Shown piece by piece: positions 16,964 to 25,236 of a DNA stretch of 39,383 bases (the first letter of the stretch is position 1; every line of letters begins with the position of its first letter). A program made the position numbers and the translations under genes. Below the pieces are notes generated by a model. That model was given only the letters and a program-made list of their open reading frames with translations, ran no database searches and was not told the DNA's origin. The DNA comes from UBA3495 sp964629875. GTDB lineage: Bacteria > Chloroflexota > Dehalococcoidia > Lucifugimonadales > UBA3495. The stretch is taken from NCBI GenBank assembly GCA_964629875.1, contig CAZVRK010000017.1, forward strand, positions 1 through 39,383, read 5' to 3'.

Positions 16964-18160
16964 TTACTCTGGAATTTTAGCTCTAAATATACCAAATGAA
17001 CTGGTATAACCATGGAGAAAAGTAGTTCCGCTTACAGGTCCGATTTCGCCATTACAGAAAAACCCACCTAGTGGAACGTTACCCAACGATGTGTGAAAAA
17101 TTTCCGTGTCATGATTTGGCGTCCCGTACAAATATTGACCTCTACCTAAGCAAGAAAATAGGAGTGCTCCTGACAAAGCGTTCTCTCTGTTCTCGGATGA
17201 ATACCTGTCTAGCACTGCTAATATATCCGCTGACGACGTTTCAGCGTCCCTAAGATGGAATTGGACCAGTTGTCCTTCTTTAAGCATTTCTCCAATAGCT
17301 AAGACACCCGTATCTTCATCCATACCCATGACATTGCGGATCAGAAAATCTCCTTGTTGAGGCAAATCAATCATTTCATCCATCACTACACCTAAGAACA
17401 AAGAAGTCCTCATTAAATTACGGTCTCTATCGTCGAGTGACTGAAATAACTGCCTCAAGACATTCATTGGCGTTTCATCATCTAACTTTACCAACATATT
17501 CTGTCGGCTTTCAGTAATCCTCATGGTGTTCCCGATAGGTCGGCACCCCTGTGCTACCACTGTATCTACTTGTACATTTCCAGTTAGCGCTACGCCTATG
17601 GCACCATTTCGATAGACAGTACGCCCTAGAAACAGAGCATTCTGACCGTGCTGCTGCCCTCCACTAGCCAAGCCGCCTATTTTAGGCGAGTCTCCGAATG
17701 CAAAGTCCAAACCAAGAATCAGATTTTGGCAGGGAAAACTCATCGGATCCGCTAGGATAATAAACTGGGGATCAGCACTTCTAGCGACATTAATCAAGTC
17801 CTGCCAAGCGTCAGGTCCCGAATCCAAATCTGGCAAACTGTCTGGGGCCAGGTAAAAAGGAGTGATATCGACCCCGGGTAGAGTCGCTACAGTTAGTGAA
17901 ACAGCCGGAGCCTGCTCCACTTCGACCCCGCCCCCGATTATTCCACCTCCTGAACATCCCAATAACAGACAATCTCCTAATTGCTCGTACACCAAATCTG
18001 GGATGTCTTCGTATCCGCTCGAATAGTGGGGGGAAACAAACAAACAAGCAAAGTTGACCTCATCGTCTCCGATATCAGCTTTGACCATAGAGACGCACTC
18101 AGATATTGCATCCTCAATAGCAGACTCAGTAGAGATTGCCGAAGACCACTTCATATTCAT
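16964..18160 (-). CDS. FIST-domain small-ligand sensor protein (FIST_N + FIST_C)
   Basis: This 398-residue protein has the FIST layout: an N-domain (about 15-210) with FACLFVSPHYSSGYEDIPDLV, LLLGCSGGGIIGGG and the segment KIGGLASGGQQHGQNALFLG, and a C-domain (about 225-395) with the RNVMGMDEDTGVLAIGEML, ALLFSCLGRGQYLYG and PLGGFFCNGEIGPV stretches. FIST domains are proposed to bind small ligands such as amino acids and often sit in signal-transduction proteins; this one stands alone with no kinase or output domain. An AGGTGAAGGT lies immediately before the ATG. The leaderless binding protein follows after 28 bases, so two candidate sensors are made together. Confidence 0.85.
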   Translation of the reverse strand: MNMKWSSAISTESAIEDAISECVSMVKADIGDDEVNFACLFVSPHYSSGYEDIPDLVYEQLGDCLLLGCSGGGIIGGGVEVEQAPAVSLTVATLPGVDITPFYLAPDSLPDLDSGPDAWQDLINVARSADPQFIILADPMSFPCQNLILGLDFAFGDSPKIGGLASGGQQHGQNALFLGRTVYRNGAIGVALTGNVQVDTVVAQGCRPIGNTMRITESRQNMLVKLDDETPMNVLRQLFQSLDDRDRNLMRTSLFLGVVMDEMIDLPQQGDFLIRNVMGMDEDTGVLAIGEMLKEGQLVQFHLRDAETSSADILAVLDRYSSENRENALSGALLFSCLGRGQYLYGTPNHDTEIFHTSLGNVPLGGFFCNGEIGPVSGTTFLHGYTSSFGIFRAKIPE

Positions 18161-18227
18161 ACCTTCACCTAATCATAATGTAATAAATAATAGACAGAAT
18201 GTAATGTACCCTAAAAGTATACTCCGT

Positions 18228-19307
18228 TCATTCGTTGAAACTTTTCGCGCGATTAATTACTGAATTTGGAGCAGGGTCAACGCCTTTTGCCAATGCTAGA
18301 TAATAACTAACATAATCCCCTAACGCTAGCATGTTCAAAATTTGGCTCAGTATGCTACCCGAATCACCATCAATAATGTGAAATGGTATTGCATATTCGG
18401 AAAGCATTTTTTCCAAAATATTGTACCTCGACTGTAATCGGGCATCTCCTAGCGTAGGGCGAAGTAATATTAAGAATTGTCCGTCATTATGATTACTCGC
18501 ATAGGCTTCAATACTGTTGTGTAATAGTTCTGGTATTGTTTCATAAAATGCCCACGACTTGGAATTTTCATTTATCTGGGTCTTCCATCGCCGCGCCATA
18601 CCAGTGAATATGCCACCGCCATAGATTACAAGTGATTTCGATAGACATTTGGTCGCTAACTGCTTAGCAGTATTAGTCCCGTAGGATACATGCTCTTTTA
18701 AGCCATCTACTGTCGTTGATAAGATACTAATAGAATCTCTTACGTCTTCCTCATCTACTACGATTATGCCAAGTCGAGAGAGGGCACCAAGAAGCAACAG
18801 AAGACTATATGCCACAGCTGTTCGTGGCTCAGATATCAAATCAATTGTAAGAACCATCTCGTTTCGAGAATCGGCTTGATTAACTAGATCGCCACCACTG
18901 CCTATAACTAATAATCTCGCTCCATTACTAATAGCTTCTTTGTATAGTGCCAATGTTTCCTCAGTCTGTCCTGAATAACTACAAGCCACTACTAAAGTAG
19001 ATCTATCTATCTTCATTGGGAAAGAAAAATCTCTGACAACAGATATAGGTACTGTTTTTTGGACAGCGGCCATGTCTATCAGTAAATCACCGGCTATCGC
19101 AGACCCACCCATACCAATAATGACTACATTGTTCGTCTTGTGATTACCAACATCGAATTGCATAAGCTTAGTCTTAGACCATGCCTCTATGCATTGATCC
19201 GGCAAATGGGATAAGCGGTGTCGAAGACCGGAAACATCCACTGAGGCATAGAGGGATTGATCATCTAGCAAAGATTCTATATAACTATGATTAGCCCCGG
19301 AATCCAT
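18228..19307 (-). CDS. Bifunctional phosphoglucose/phosphomannose isomerase
   Basis: This 359-residue protein has two SIS domains. Visible marks are VVIIGMGGSAIAGDLL (about 62-77), ACSYSGQTEETLALY (sugar-phosphate loop), LVIGSGG, and the second domain with VIYGGGIFTGMARRWKTQINENSK and ELLHNSIEA, where the family has its conserved Glu and His. It interconverts fructose-6-phosphate with glucose-6-phosphate and mannose-6-phosphate, linking glycolysis to cell-surface sugars. The length matches the bacterial/archaeal bifunctional family rather than classical Pgi. It lies upstream of the FIST gene on the same strand with a 67-base gap. Confidence 0.88.
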   Translation of the reverse strand: MDSGANHSYIESLLDDQSLYASVDVSGLRHRLSHLPDQCIEAWSKTKLMQFDVGNHKTNNVVIIGMGGSAIAGDLLIDMAAVQKTVPISVVRDFSFPMKIDRSTLVVACSYSGQTEETLALYKEAISNGARLLVIGSGGDLVNQADSRNEMVLTIDLISEPRTAVAYSLLLLLGALSRLGIIVVDEEDVRDSISILSTTVDGLKEHVSYGTNTAKQLATKCLSKSLVIYGGGIFTGMARRWKTQINENSKSWAFYETIPELLHNSIEAYASNHNDGQFLILLRPTLGDARLQSRYNILEKMLSEYAIPFHIIDGDSGSILSQILNMLALGDYVSYYLALAKGVDPAPNSVINRAKSFNE

Positions 19308-19619
19308 TTGCGCTCCTTGTCATCAAAATATTTGTCCTATTCTCCACTTCTCTCTGTAATGCAACTTAATCTCTCCAACTGAGTTACATTATATATATAA
19401 TTAAGAAAAATATTATCTGTGAAGACAAAAATCTCAAATACAATCTTCAAATTTGATTGTTGGTAAAAGAAGACAAAAAATATTGACAATAAGTTCTGTC
19501 TGCAATAATCTATTCTTACCTTATAATCACTACTAAAGTAGCGTTTGATTTCAGTTATCTCACATATCTGGAATTGCTCATAATAAATGACACAAATAGG
19601 TTTAGAGTAGGAGGAGCAT
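19308..19619. other. AT-rich intergenic region between divergent genes, with an inverted repeat
   Basis: This 312-base region is very AT-rich. It contains an inverted repeat AATGCAACT/AGTTACATT (19358-19366 with 19382-19390, one mismatch) close to the isomerase start and a smaller ACAATC/GATTGT hairpin near 19441-19460. The plus-strand promoter at 19483-19511 serves the DUF1800 gene. A minus-strand open frame across part of it overlaps the DUF1800 start, has no family features and is not taken as a gene. Confidence 0.45.
19483..19511 (+). promoter_or_regulatory. Sigma70-type promoter of the DUF1800-DUF1501 genes
   Basis: A perfect TTGACA (19483-19488), a 17-base spacer and TAATCT (19506-19511) place the start near 19518, about 100 bases before the DUF1800 ATG. 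Confidence 0.6.
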
Positions 19620-21038
19620 ATGGCTAATAACGACATAGCGTTAATGACACACTTACTGCGGCGCGCTGGATTTGGGGCTAGCAGAGATGAAATAGAATCA
19701 AGAGCGGCGCTAGGGTATGAAGCCACAGTGGAAGAACTGTTAAACCCGAACGACCACCCAGGTCTTGAACAAGATATCTTATTCAGATATCAACCCGCTT
19801 ATAACGAACCAGCTGCCATAGAGGTCAACGTCCAGCAGTGGATGTATTACATGATCAACAACCCAAGGCAGTTACAGGAGAAGGTTGCTCTATTTTGGCA
19901 TATGATCTTCTGTGCAGGCCACAGCAAAATTGATAGCGGGCAAGAAATGAGCCTAATGGTCAATATGTTCAGAGACCACGGAATGGGAAATTTTCGTGAC
20001 TTGCTAATGTTGCTCTCAACTAGTCCCGGTATGATCTACTATCTGGACAACTCAGAAAGTCATAAAACAGCTGTGAACGAGAATTATGGCAGAGAATTAT
20101 TAGAATTATTCTCCATGGGAGTTGGAAAAGACGACGAGTTTAACTACAGCGAAGACGATGTCAAGGCATGTGCTCGCGCATTTACAGGATGGAACATTGC
20201 ACCATCTTACCCACCATTCCCATACGGACGAAGTGCGTGGGAATTTAGATTCGATCCTGCAGATCATGACGATGCCGATAAAACATTCCTAGGGAATACA
20301 GGAAACTGGAACGGCGAAGACATCCTAGACATGGTATGCAAGCAGCCAGCTACTGCAAGATTTGTAGCTAGACACCTCTACAATTACTTTGTAGCAGATG
20401 AGGTCCCTGTACCATCATGGAGACAAACCCCACCGAAAGACCCTGAGCTAATAGAAGCTCTAGAATCGGCGTACTTCGAATCTAACTATGATATAACTGC
20501 CATGCTCAGAGTTCTTTTAAACTCAGAGTCTTTCAAAAACGCCCGCTATGCCAAGGTGAAGAATCCGGCAGAAATGGTAGTTAGCACGCTGCGGTTGGTA
20601 GGCGATCACCAGGAAATTAAGCCCGGATTGTTCGAAATATCTCAAGAGCCTAAGTACATGGGCATGGACTTGATGAACCCACCCACTGTAGAGGGATGGC
20701 ACACAGGACACGAATGGATAGACAGTGGGACCTTGGTAGAACGTATTAATTTTGCATCCGACTACCTTGGTCAAACGGACTTACCAGGCGTTAAAGGTAT
20801 TGTGAACCGCCTCATGGCCGAGGGTGAAACGATATCTCCTAAACAATTCGTTGACGGATGTCTAGATTTAGTTGGCCAACTTCAGGTAACTGACGAGACT
20901 TACGGAGAACTAGTCTCTCATGCCGAGCGAGAAGGCGAGTTAAACCATCAGTCGGAAATGCAACAACAGGATTTCGTGCGTAGGTCAGGCGAAATGCTGC
21001 AGATGATAGCCGCAACTTCTGAATACCAATTCGGCTAA
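19620..21038 (+). CDS. DUF1800 family protein
   Basis: This 472-residue protein carries the DUF1800 pattern: the start LLRRAGFGASRDEIE, the central KVALFWHMIFC segment, NENYGRELLELFSMGV, the ARAFTGWNI segment, the HDDADKTFLG segment, and PPTVEGWHTGHEWIDS near the end. The function of the family is unknown; it is nearly always next to a DUF1501 gene, as here. Most members I know of have a Tat or other export signal; this one starts directly with the domain at about residue 8. AGGAGGAG lies just before the ATG. The DUF1501 gene follows 31 bases later. Confidence 0.9.
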   Translation: MANNDIALMTHLLRRAGFGASRDEIESRAALGYEATVEELLNPNDHPGLEQDILFRYQPAYNEPAAIEVNVQQWMYYMINNPRQLQEKVALFWHMIFCAGHSKIDSGQEMSLMVNMFRDHGMGNFRDLLMLLSTSPGMIYYLDNSESHKTAVNENYGRELLELFSMGVGKDDEFNYSEDDVKACARAFTGWNIAPSYPPFPYGRSAWEFRFDPADHDDADKTFLGNTGNWNGEDILDMVCKQPATARFVARHLYNYFVADEVPVPSWRQTPPKDPELIEALESAYFESNYDITAMLRVLLNSESFKNARYAKVKNPAEMVVSTLRLVGDHQEIKPGLFEISQEPKYMGMDLMNPPTVEGWHTGHEWIDSGTLVERINFASDYLGQTDLPGVKGIVNRLMAEGETISPKQFVDGCLDLVGQLQVTDETYGELVSHAEREGELNHQSEMQQQDFVRRSGEMLQMIAATSEYQFG

Positions 21039-21069
21039 GAAATCCAATAATAAATGTACGGAGGTAGTA

Positions 21070-22224
21070 ATGGTCTCTAACAAAAAAGACAACGTATTAG
21101 CGGTACTTTCTCTATCAGGCGGAAATGATGGGCTAAATACTGTCATACCAATGAATAATGGCTTATATAGAGATTTCCGACCAAATCTCGGGATCGCAGA
21201 AGAACAGATTATTCCTCTTAAGGACCCTACAACTGGGAAGGATACTGGGTTCGGATTCCACCCCAGCATGGCACCAATGATAAGGTTCTGGGAAGAAGGG
21301 AAAATGGCTATCTTCCTTGGCATAGGATACCCAAACCCTAGTTACTCACACTTCCGATCTATGGATATCTGGCACACATGCGAACCAGACAAGATAGGAA
21401 ATGAAGGATGGCTTGGGCAGGTGATTAAAGACCTAGATCCAAACTCCGAAAACGTTCTGACTGGAGTTAACTTCGGCAGAGGACTACCCAGAGCACTTGC
21501 TAAGGAAGGAGTCCCGGTCGCTTCAGTGGGTGATCTTGAAACATATGGATTACTTACAGGAATACAAGGCGAAGACCAACGAACAGAAGCCTTAGATGTC
21601 TTCGGAAGAATGTATAGTCCTACAATCGGAACCGGATACGCTTTGGATTACATCAGGAGAACCGGTACTGACGCTTTAAAGGGAGCGGATATTTTAGCTA
21701 CAGCTCCGGGCCTGTACAGTTCAGACGTTGAATACTCCGCCACGGCAGTTGGCCAATACATGAAAAACATCGCTCAGACTCACTTGGCTGGTTTTGGGAC
21801 TAGAGTTCTTTACACCACATCCCCATACAACGGCTTTGATACACATGCCAGTCAGGCTCAAGCTCACTCAGGATTATGGACGGATGTATCGGCAAACGTT
21901 GAAACATTCATTGATGATCTACGAGGTCACGACGCTATGGATAATGTGACACTACTTATGTTCTCAGAATTTGGACGACGTGTAGGTGACAATGGTTCGG
22001 GAACAGACCACGGTGCCGCAAGCGTAGCTTTCGCTATCGGGGAAGACGTCAAAGGTGGCTTCTACGGTGAGTATCCATCCTTAGACCAGGATAAATTAAT
22101 CGAAGGTGGTAACTTAGACCACAGCATGGACTTCCGTGAAGTCTACAGTACTATATTAGAAGACTGGCTCCATATAGATCCAGTACCCATAGCTGGCAAT
22201 TTCACGAAAGTCAACTTCTTATAA
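21070..22224 (+). CDS. DUF1501 family protein (sulfatase/alkaline-phosphatase-like fold)
   Basis: This 384-residue protein has the DUF1501 marks: LAVLSLSGGNDGLNTVIPM (about 10-28), FHPSMAPMIRFWEEGKMAIFLGIGYPNPSYSHFRSMDIWHT in several conserved pieces, GFDTHASQAQAH, the segment MFSEFGRRVGDNGSGTDHGAAS, and a late HSMDFREVYSTILEDWL. The family is related to alkaline phosphatase-type hydrolases by fold prediction; its substrate is unknown. Members usually have a Tat signal; here the conserved strand begins near residue 8, so no leader is present. GGAGG precedes the ATG. A perfect 36-base palindrome lies between its stop and the NHL gene. Confidence 0.9.
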   Translation: MVSNKKDNVLAVLSLSGGNDGLNTVIPMNNGLYRDFRPNLGIAEEQIIPLKDPTTGKDTGFGFHPSMAPMIRFWEEGKMAIFLGIGYPNPSYSHFRSMDIWHTCEPDKIGNEGWLGQVIKDLDPNSENVLTGVNFGRGLPRALAKEGVPVASVGDLETYGLLTGIQGEDQRTEALDVFGRMYSPTIGTGYALDYIRRTGTDALKGADILATAPGLYSSDVEYSATAVGQYMKNIAQTHLAGFGTRVLYTTSPYNGFDTHASQAQAHSGLWTDVSANVETFIDDLRGHDAMDNVTLLMFSEFGRRVGDNGSGTDHGAASVAFAIGEDVKGGFYGEYPSLDQDKLIEGGNLDHSMDFREVYSTILEDWLHIDPVPIAGNFTKVNFL

Positions 22225-22244
22225 ACAACGAGCTGACACAGTAA

Positions 22245-22280
22245 ATGGCTAAGTAGATTGGATCCAATCTACTTAGCCAT
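22245..22280. repeat. Perfect 36-base palindrome between the DUF1501 and NHL genes
   Basis: The two 18-base halves (22245-22262 and 22263-22280) are exact reverse complements centred on GGATCC. As RNA it would give a 16-pair stem with a minimal loop. What follows is A-rich (ACAATAAAAA), not a T-run, so it does not look like a standard plus-strand terminator. The NHL ribosome site GAGGT comes about 12 bases later. It may be an mRNA-processing or stability element, or a dyad protein-binding site. Confidence 0.8.
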
Positions 22281-22305
22281 ACAATAAAAATAAGAGGTAA
22301 CAATA

Positions 22306-23307
22306 ATGAGCACCCATTTATTTGGTCTCAGTGACAGAACATTTTCTTACAGTCACTCAGTTGGAAGAAACGAATTCGCAGGAACCGGGTTTCGAAACCC
22401 GGTAGACATGGCTCTAGGGGCGGACGACATAGTCTATGTTATAAACAGAGCATATGAAAACAGGCCAGATGGTGTAAGAATAACCGTCTGCACTATAAAC
22501 GAGGATTACGTTACAGAGTTTGGTTCGTACGGTGAGGGAGACGGACAATTTATATGGCCTTCATCAATTGCTTTAGATAAAGACGAGAACATCTACATAG
22601 CTGACGAATGGCTAAACCGCATAACGGTGTACGATAGCAACGGAGAATTTATCCGAAAATGGGGCGAGCCTGGGGCAAATCAGGGCGAAATAGATGGACC
22701 AGCTGGTCTCGCAATCTCCGGAAACAGCATTTACGTGTCTGATAGCCGAAATAATCGTGTACAGAAATTCAGCCTAGACGGCAAATTCGAAAGCAGTTTC
22801 GGAGAGTCTGGAGATAAGGCAGGTCAGTTTAATATGCCTTGGGGTATCGGTTTAGATAACGACGGAAACATATACGTTACTGATTGGCGTAACGATAGAA
22901 TTCAACAATTCAACTCCAACGGGGAATGGCAAGCCACATTCGGTACTTCAGGAACAGCAGTAGGGCAGTTCAATCGCCCAAATAGCGTATCGGTTGATAC
23001 AGACGGCGACATATACGTATCTGACTGGTTAAACGATAGAATACAGATCTTAGCACCGGATGGCAGATTTATAACCCAGCTGACCGGAGATCATGTCCTA
23101 TCTCAGTGGGGGAGAGACAAGATGTCATCTAACCCTGATATGATAAGACAACGTCAACTAGCTATAACTCACAGTGCTGATTTCGATAAGAATTTCTCTC
23201 ATCCGACAGCGGTCAAGGTCAATTCAGAAGGTCAAGTAGTAATCCTTGATTCAACCAGAGGTAGATTACAGGTTTATACCAAAAACTCCGAACCAGTACT
23301 AATCTAA
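22306..23307 (+). CDS. NHL-repeat beta-propeller protein
   Basis: This 333-residue protein consists of NHL-type repeats. The phrase pattern GxFxxPxGIAxDxxGNIYVxDxxNxRIQxF recurs five to six times (for example QFIWPSSIALDKDENIYIAD, QFNMPWGIGLDNDGNIYVTD, QFNRPNSVSVDTDGDIYVSD), enough for a six-bladed propeller. NHL propellers bind proteins, RNA or small ligands, or act as lyases and hydrolases; no catalytic residues are readable. No signal peptide is present. It lies 81 bases after the DUF1501 gene, past the palindrome, and is ended by a strong terminator, so it may form one unit with the DUF1800/DUF1501 pair. Confidence 0.88.
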   Translation: MSTHLFGLSDRTFSYSHSVGRNEFAGTGFRNPVDMALGADDIVYVINRAYENRPDGVRITVCTINEDYVTEFGSYGEGDGQFIWPSSIALDKDENIYIADEWLNRITVYDSNGEFIRKWGEPGANQGEIDGPAGLAISGNSIYVSDSRNNRVQKFSLDGKFESSFGESGDKAGQFNMPWGIGLDNDGNIYVTDWRNDRIQQFNSNGEWQATFGTSGTAVGQFNRPNSVSVDTDGDIYVSDWLNDRIQILAPDGRFITQLTGDHVLSQWGRDKMSSNPDMIRQRQLAITHSADFDKNFSHPTAVKVNSEGQVVILDSTRGRLQVYTKNSEPVLI

Positions 23308-23323
23308 TTACAACTGGTTAAAC

Positions 23324-23360
23324 AAAAACTAGAGTCTGTGAATACAGACTCTAGTTTTTT
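23324..23360. terminator. Bidirectional rho-independent terminator
   Basis: A perfect 16-base-pair stem (23324-23339 with 23344-23359) with the loop GAAT has A-runs on its left and T-runs on its right. It separates the NHL gene from the convergent minus-strand gene and can serve both. Confidence 0.92.
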
Positions 23361-23384
23361 GATCAATGAAAGAGTTCAACATTA

Positions 23385-23720
23385 TTAAGGACCTTCAGGC
23401 ATACCGGTATCAATCCAAACAATTATCTCATTCACCTCATCTCTGCTTACAAAAGGCCCACGCAGTGGCATTTTACCAAAGGTTCCGCAGCCTCTAGCCA
23501 ACGACTTAACTAAGTGAGTGTCCTTACCTGCTAAACCCGGTTCTATCGATCTATATCCATTCAAAACAGATTCCTGTAGATCTTTTGCAGTTTCCCAGTA
23601 ATATTCGTGTATACCAGGATAAGGTTCTCGCTCCCAACGTTCTTTCCAACGTTCCATAATATTATCTAGAATCTCTTTGACCCTCGGCCAGTACACAACG
23701 CTCTGTGGTTCTTCAGTCAT
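23385..23720 (-). CDS. Small protein with a heme-less cytochrome-c-like tail
   Basis: I recognise no named family for this 111-residue protein. The first half is charged and aromatic-rich (RVKEILDNIMERWKERWERE). The C-terminal part, GKMPLRGPFVSRDEVNEIIVWIDTGMPEG, has the MP-x-G ... E-x-x-x-I-x-x-WI-x-x-G-x-P spacing seen at the end of some cytochrome c domains, but there is no CxxCH and only one cysteine, so no covalent heme can be expected. No signal peptide is seen. GGAG lies seven bases before the ATG, supporting a real gene. It lies downstream of the MoaB/MogA gene on the same strand. Confidence 0.65.
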   Translation of the reverse strand: MTEEPQSVVYWPRVKEILDNIMERWKERWEREPYPGIHEYYWETAKDLQESVLNGYRSIEPGLAGKDTHLVKSLARGCGTFGKMPLRGPFVSRDEVNEIIVWIDTGMPEGP

Positions 23721-23784
23721 TTAAATACTCCATGATAATTAACAAAAATAAAACTTTAATCGCCAAAGAACTGACAGTCCATAA

Positions 23785-24276
23785 TTAATTGGGATGATCC
23801 TCTAGCTTGGCTGCCTTAAGTAGCTCAAGCGCGTGAGGTAAAACAGGCTTAACTACCTCTAATGTCTGTTTAACTGCTTTCGGGCTTCCTGGCAACGTCA
23901 GAATCAAAGTACTTCCTCTTATTCCAGCTACAGACCGACTTAGCATCGCCATGGGAGTAAATTTCAGAGTTTCGGATCTCATACTCTCCGCAAGCCCAGG
24001 GACTTCCTTGTCTATAATAGATAAACAAGCCTCTGGAGTAACGTCACGTGGGCCAAGACCCGTTCCGCCAGTACTTACCAGAATATCTATATCGGACCGA
24101 TCAGCCCATACAGCCATTTGGTCGGAAATCATCTCTTTATCATCGTCCACTACACAATATTCCACTGTCTTATAATCGGGTTCTGCTAATACTTCCGATA
24201 TGGCTTGACTACCTGTGTCAATACGATCCCCTGTGTAGCCTGACGTGCTCACCGTAATGATTGCTAATCTATACAC
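23785..24276 (-). CDS. mogA: MoaB/MogA-family molybdopterin adenylyltransferase
   Basis: This 163-residue protein has the MoaB/Mog fold: the LAIITVSTSGYTGDRIDTGS segment at the start, the pterin-binding VSTGGTGLGPRDVTPEA (about 79-95), and LILTLPGSPKAVKQTLEVV. Proteins of this family adenylylate molybdopterin before Mo or W is inserted. I start it at the GTG at 24276 because GAGG stands five bases before it; an upstream ATG at 24303 would add nine residues not usual for the family. It fits with the mobA, moaD-like, AOR and formate-dehydrogenase-like genes at 29-38 kb. MoaB and MogA cannot be firmly told apart here. Confidence 0.88.
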   Translation of the reverse strand: MYRLAIITVSTSGYTGDRIDTGSQAISEVLAEPDYKTVEYCVVDDDKEMISDQMAVWADRSDIDILVSTGGTGLGPRDVTPEACLSIIDKEVPGLAESMRSETLKFTPMAMLSRSVAGIRGSTLILTLPGSPKAVKQTLEVVKPVLPHALELLKAAKLEDHPN

Positions 24277-24333
24277 ATATACCTCGTGAAAACATAATAT
24301 CACAATAGTAGAAAATCTAGTGTATTAATCTAA

Positions 24334-24360
24334 TTGACAACATAATACCCTGCTTATAAG
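24334..24360 (+). promoter_or_regulatory. Promoter giving a very short or absent 5' leader for the metallo-hydrolase
   Basis: TTGACA (24334-24339) and TATAAG (24355-24360) are 15 bases apart, a little tight. Transcription would start near 24367-24371, at or just before the ATG at 24371. The ten bases before the ATG (CTCATCTTAT) hold no Shine-Dalgarno sequence. Confidence 0.45.
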
Positions 24361-24370
24361 CTCATCTTAT

Positions 24371-25207
24371 ATGAAGGTAGGAACTGCAGAAATACACATA
24401 GTAAGCGACGGCAGCTTGAGAATGGATGGCGGAAGCATTTTTGGTATAGTGCCTAAAGCCATATGGAGCAAAACTCATAAACCCGATCGACTAAACCGCG
24501 TAGAAATAGCTCTAAATTGCCTCTTAATCCAAACCAACAACTTAAATATCCTTATAGATACAGGTATAGGCAACAAACATAACCAAACAATTCAAACAAG
24601 ATTTCACATGCGTGGCGGGAATCTGGTAAAGAACCTAGAACGTTTTGGTCTATGCCCAAGCGACATAGATTTTGTCATCCTCACACATCTGCATTTCGAT
24701 CATGTAGGTGGCTGCACCACATATAGAAGCGGAAAGCTTATACCTGTATTCCCAAAAGCTACATATTTAATACAAGACCGTGATTGGCAGGAAGCTACCC
24801 ACACGAATGAACGCACTCGTACTGCCTATATCGAAGAGGATTTTTTACCTTTACATAAAACTAAGCAGTTAGAATTATTGAATGGCGATACTGAAGTTAT
24901 TCCCAAACTTTGGGTCAGGCACACAGGAGGCCACACGGCAGGACATCAGATGGTATATTTTGAATCGGACGGCGAAAAGATAGGATGCCTTGGCGATATA
25001 CTAATGATACCTCAGCAAGTAGCAATCCCATATATCACTAGCTACGACTTGTACCCTACGGAGACATTTGATGCCAAGCGATACTGGCTTAAGAAAGCCC
25101 AAGAGGAAAACTGGTTGTTAATTTTCGGCCACGGTACAGCTGAAAAATCCGGGTACCTATCCGAGACTAACGGAAAAGCAATATTCTTTCCAAAAGAAGT
25201 AGTTTAA
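24371..25207 (+). CDS. Metallo-beta-lactamase-fold hydrolase, possible lactonase
   Basis: This 278-residue MBL-fold protein has the metal motif His106-Leu-His108-Phe-Asp110-His111, further ligands in RHTGGHTAGH and in the GDILMIPQ segment (aspartate), and a late FGHGTAE histidine, all needed for a two-metal site. The layout resembles the AHL-lactonase/esterase branch, with IDTGIGNKH before the motif. It opens a plus-strand run with a HIT protein, a crotonase, a Baeyer-Villiger monooxygenase and an LLM monooxygenase, so hydrolysis of the lactone or ester made by the monooxygenase is a reasonable but unproven role. The start lacks a Shine-Dalgarno sequence and may be leaderless. Confidence 0.88.
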   Translation: MKVGTAEIHIVSDGSLRMDGGSIFGIVPKAIWSKTHKPDRLNRVEIALNCLLIQTNNLNILIDTGIGNKHNQTIQTRFHMRGGNLVKNLERFGLCPSDIDFVILTHLHFDHVGGCTTYRSGKLIPVFPKATYLIQDRDWQEATHTNERTRTAYIEEDFLPLHKTKQLELLNGDTEVIPKLWVRHTGGHTAGHQMVYFESDGEKIGCLGDILMIPQQVAIPYITSYDLYPTETFDAKRYWLKKAQEENWLLIFGHGTAEKSGYLSETNGKAIFFPKEVV

Positions 25208-25236
25208 TAAATCTTAACAATCTGGAAGTATATAAA

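Noticed and set aside
19337..19726. Minus-strand open frame of 129 codons across the DUF1800 promoter region
   Set aside because: It overlaps the well-supported DUF1800 start and its AT-rich upstream region, shows low-complexity Phe/Ile/Asn-rich sequence and no family motif.
22245..22280. Palindrome as a normal intrinsic terminator
   Set aside because: No T-run follows on the plus strand; the two real terminators in the window have loops and clear T-runs.
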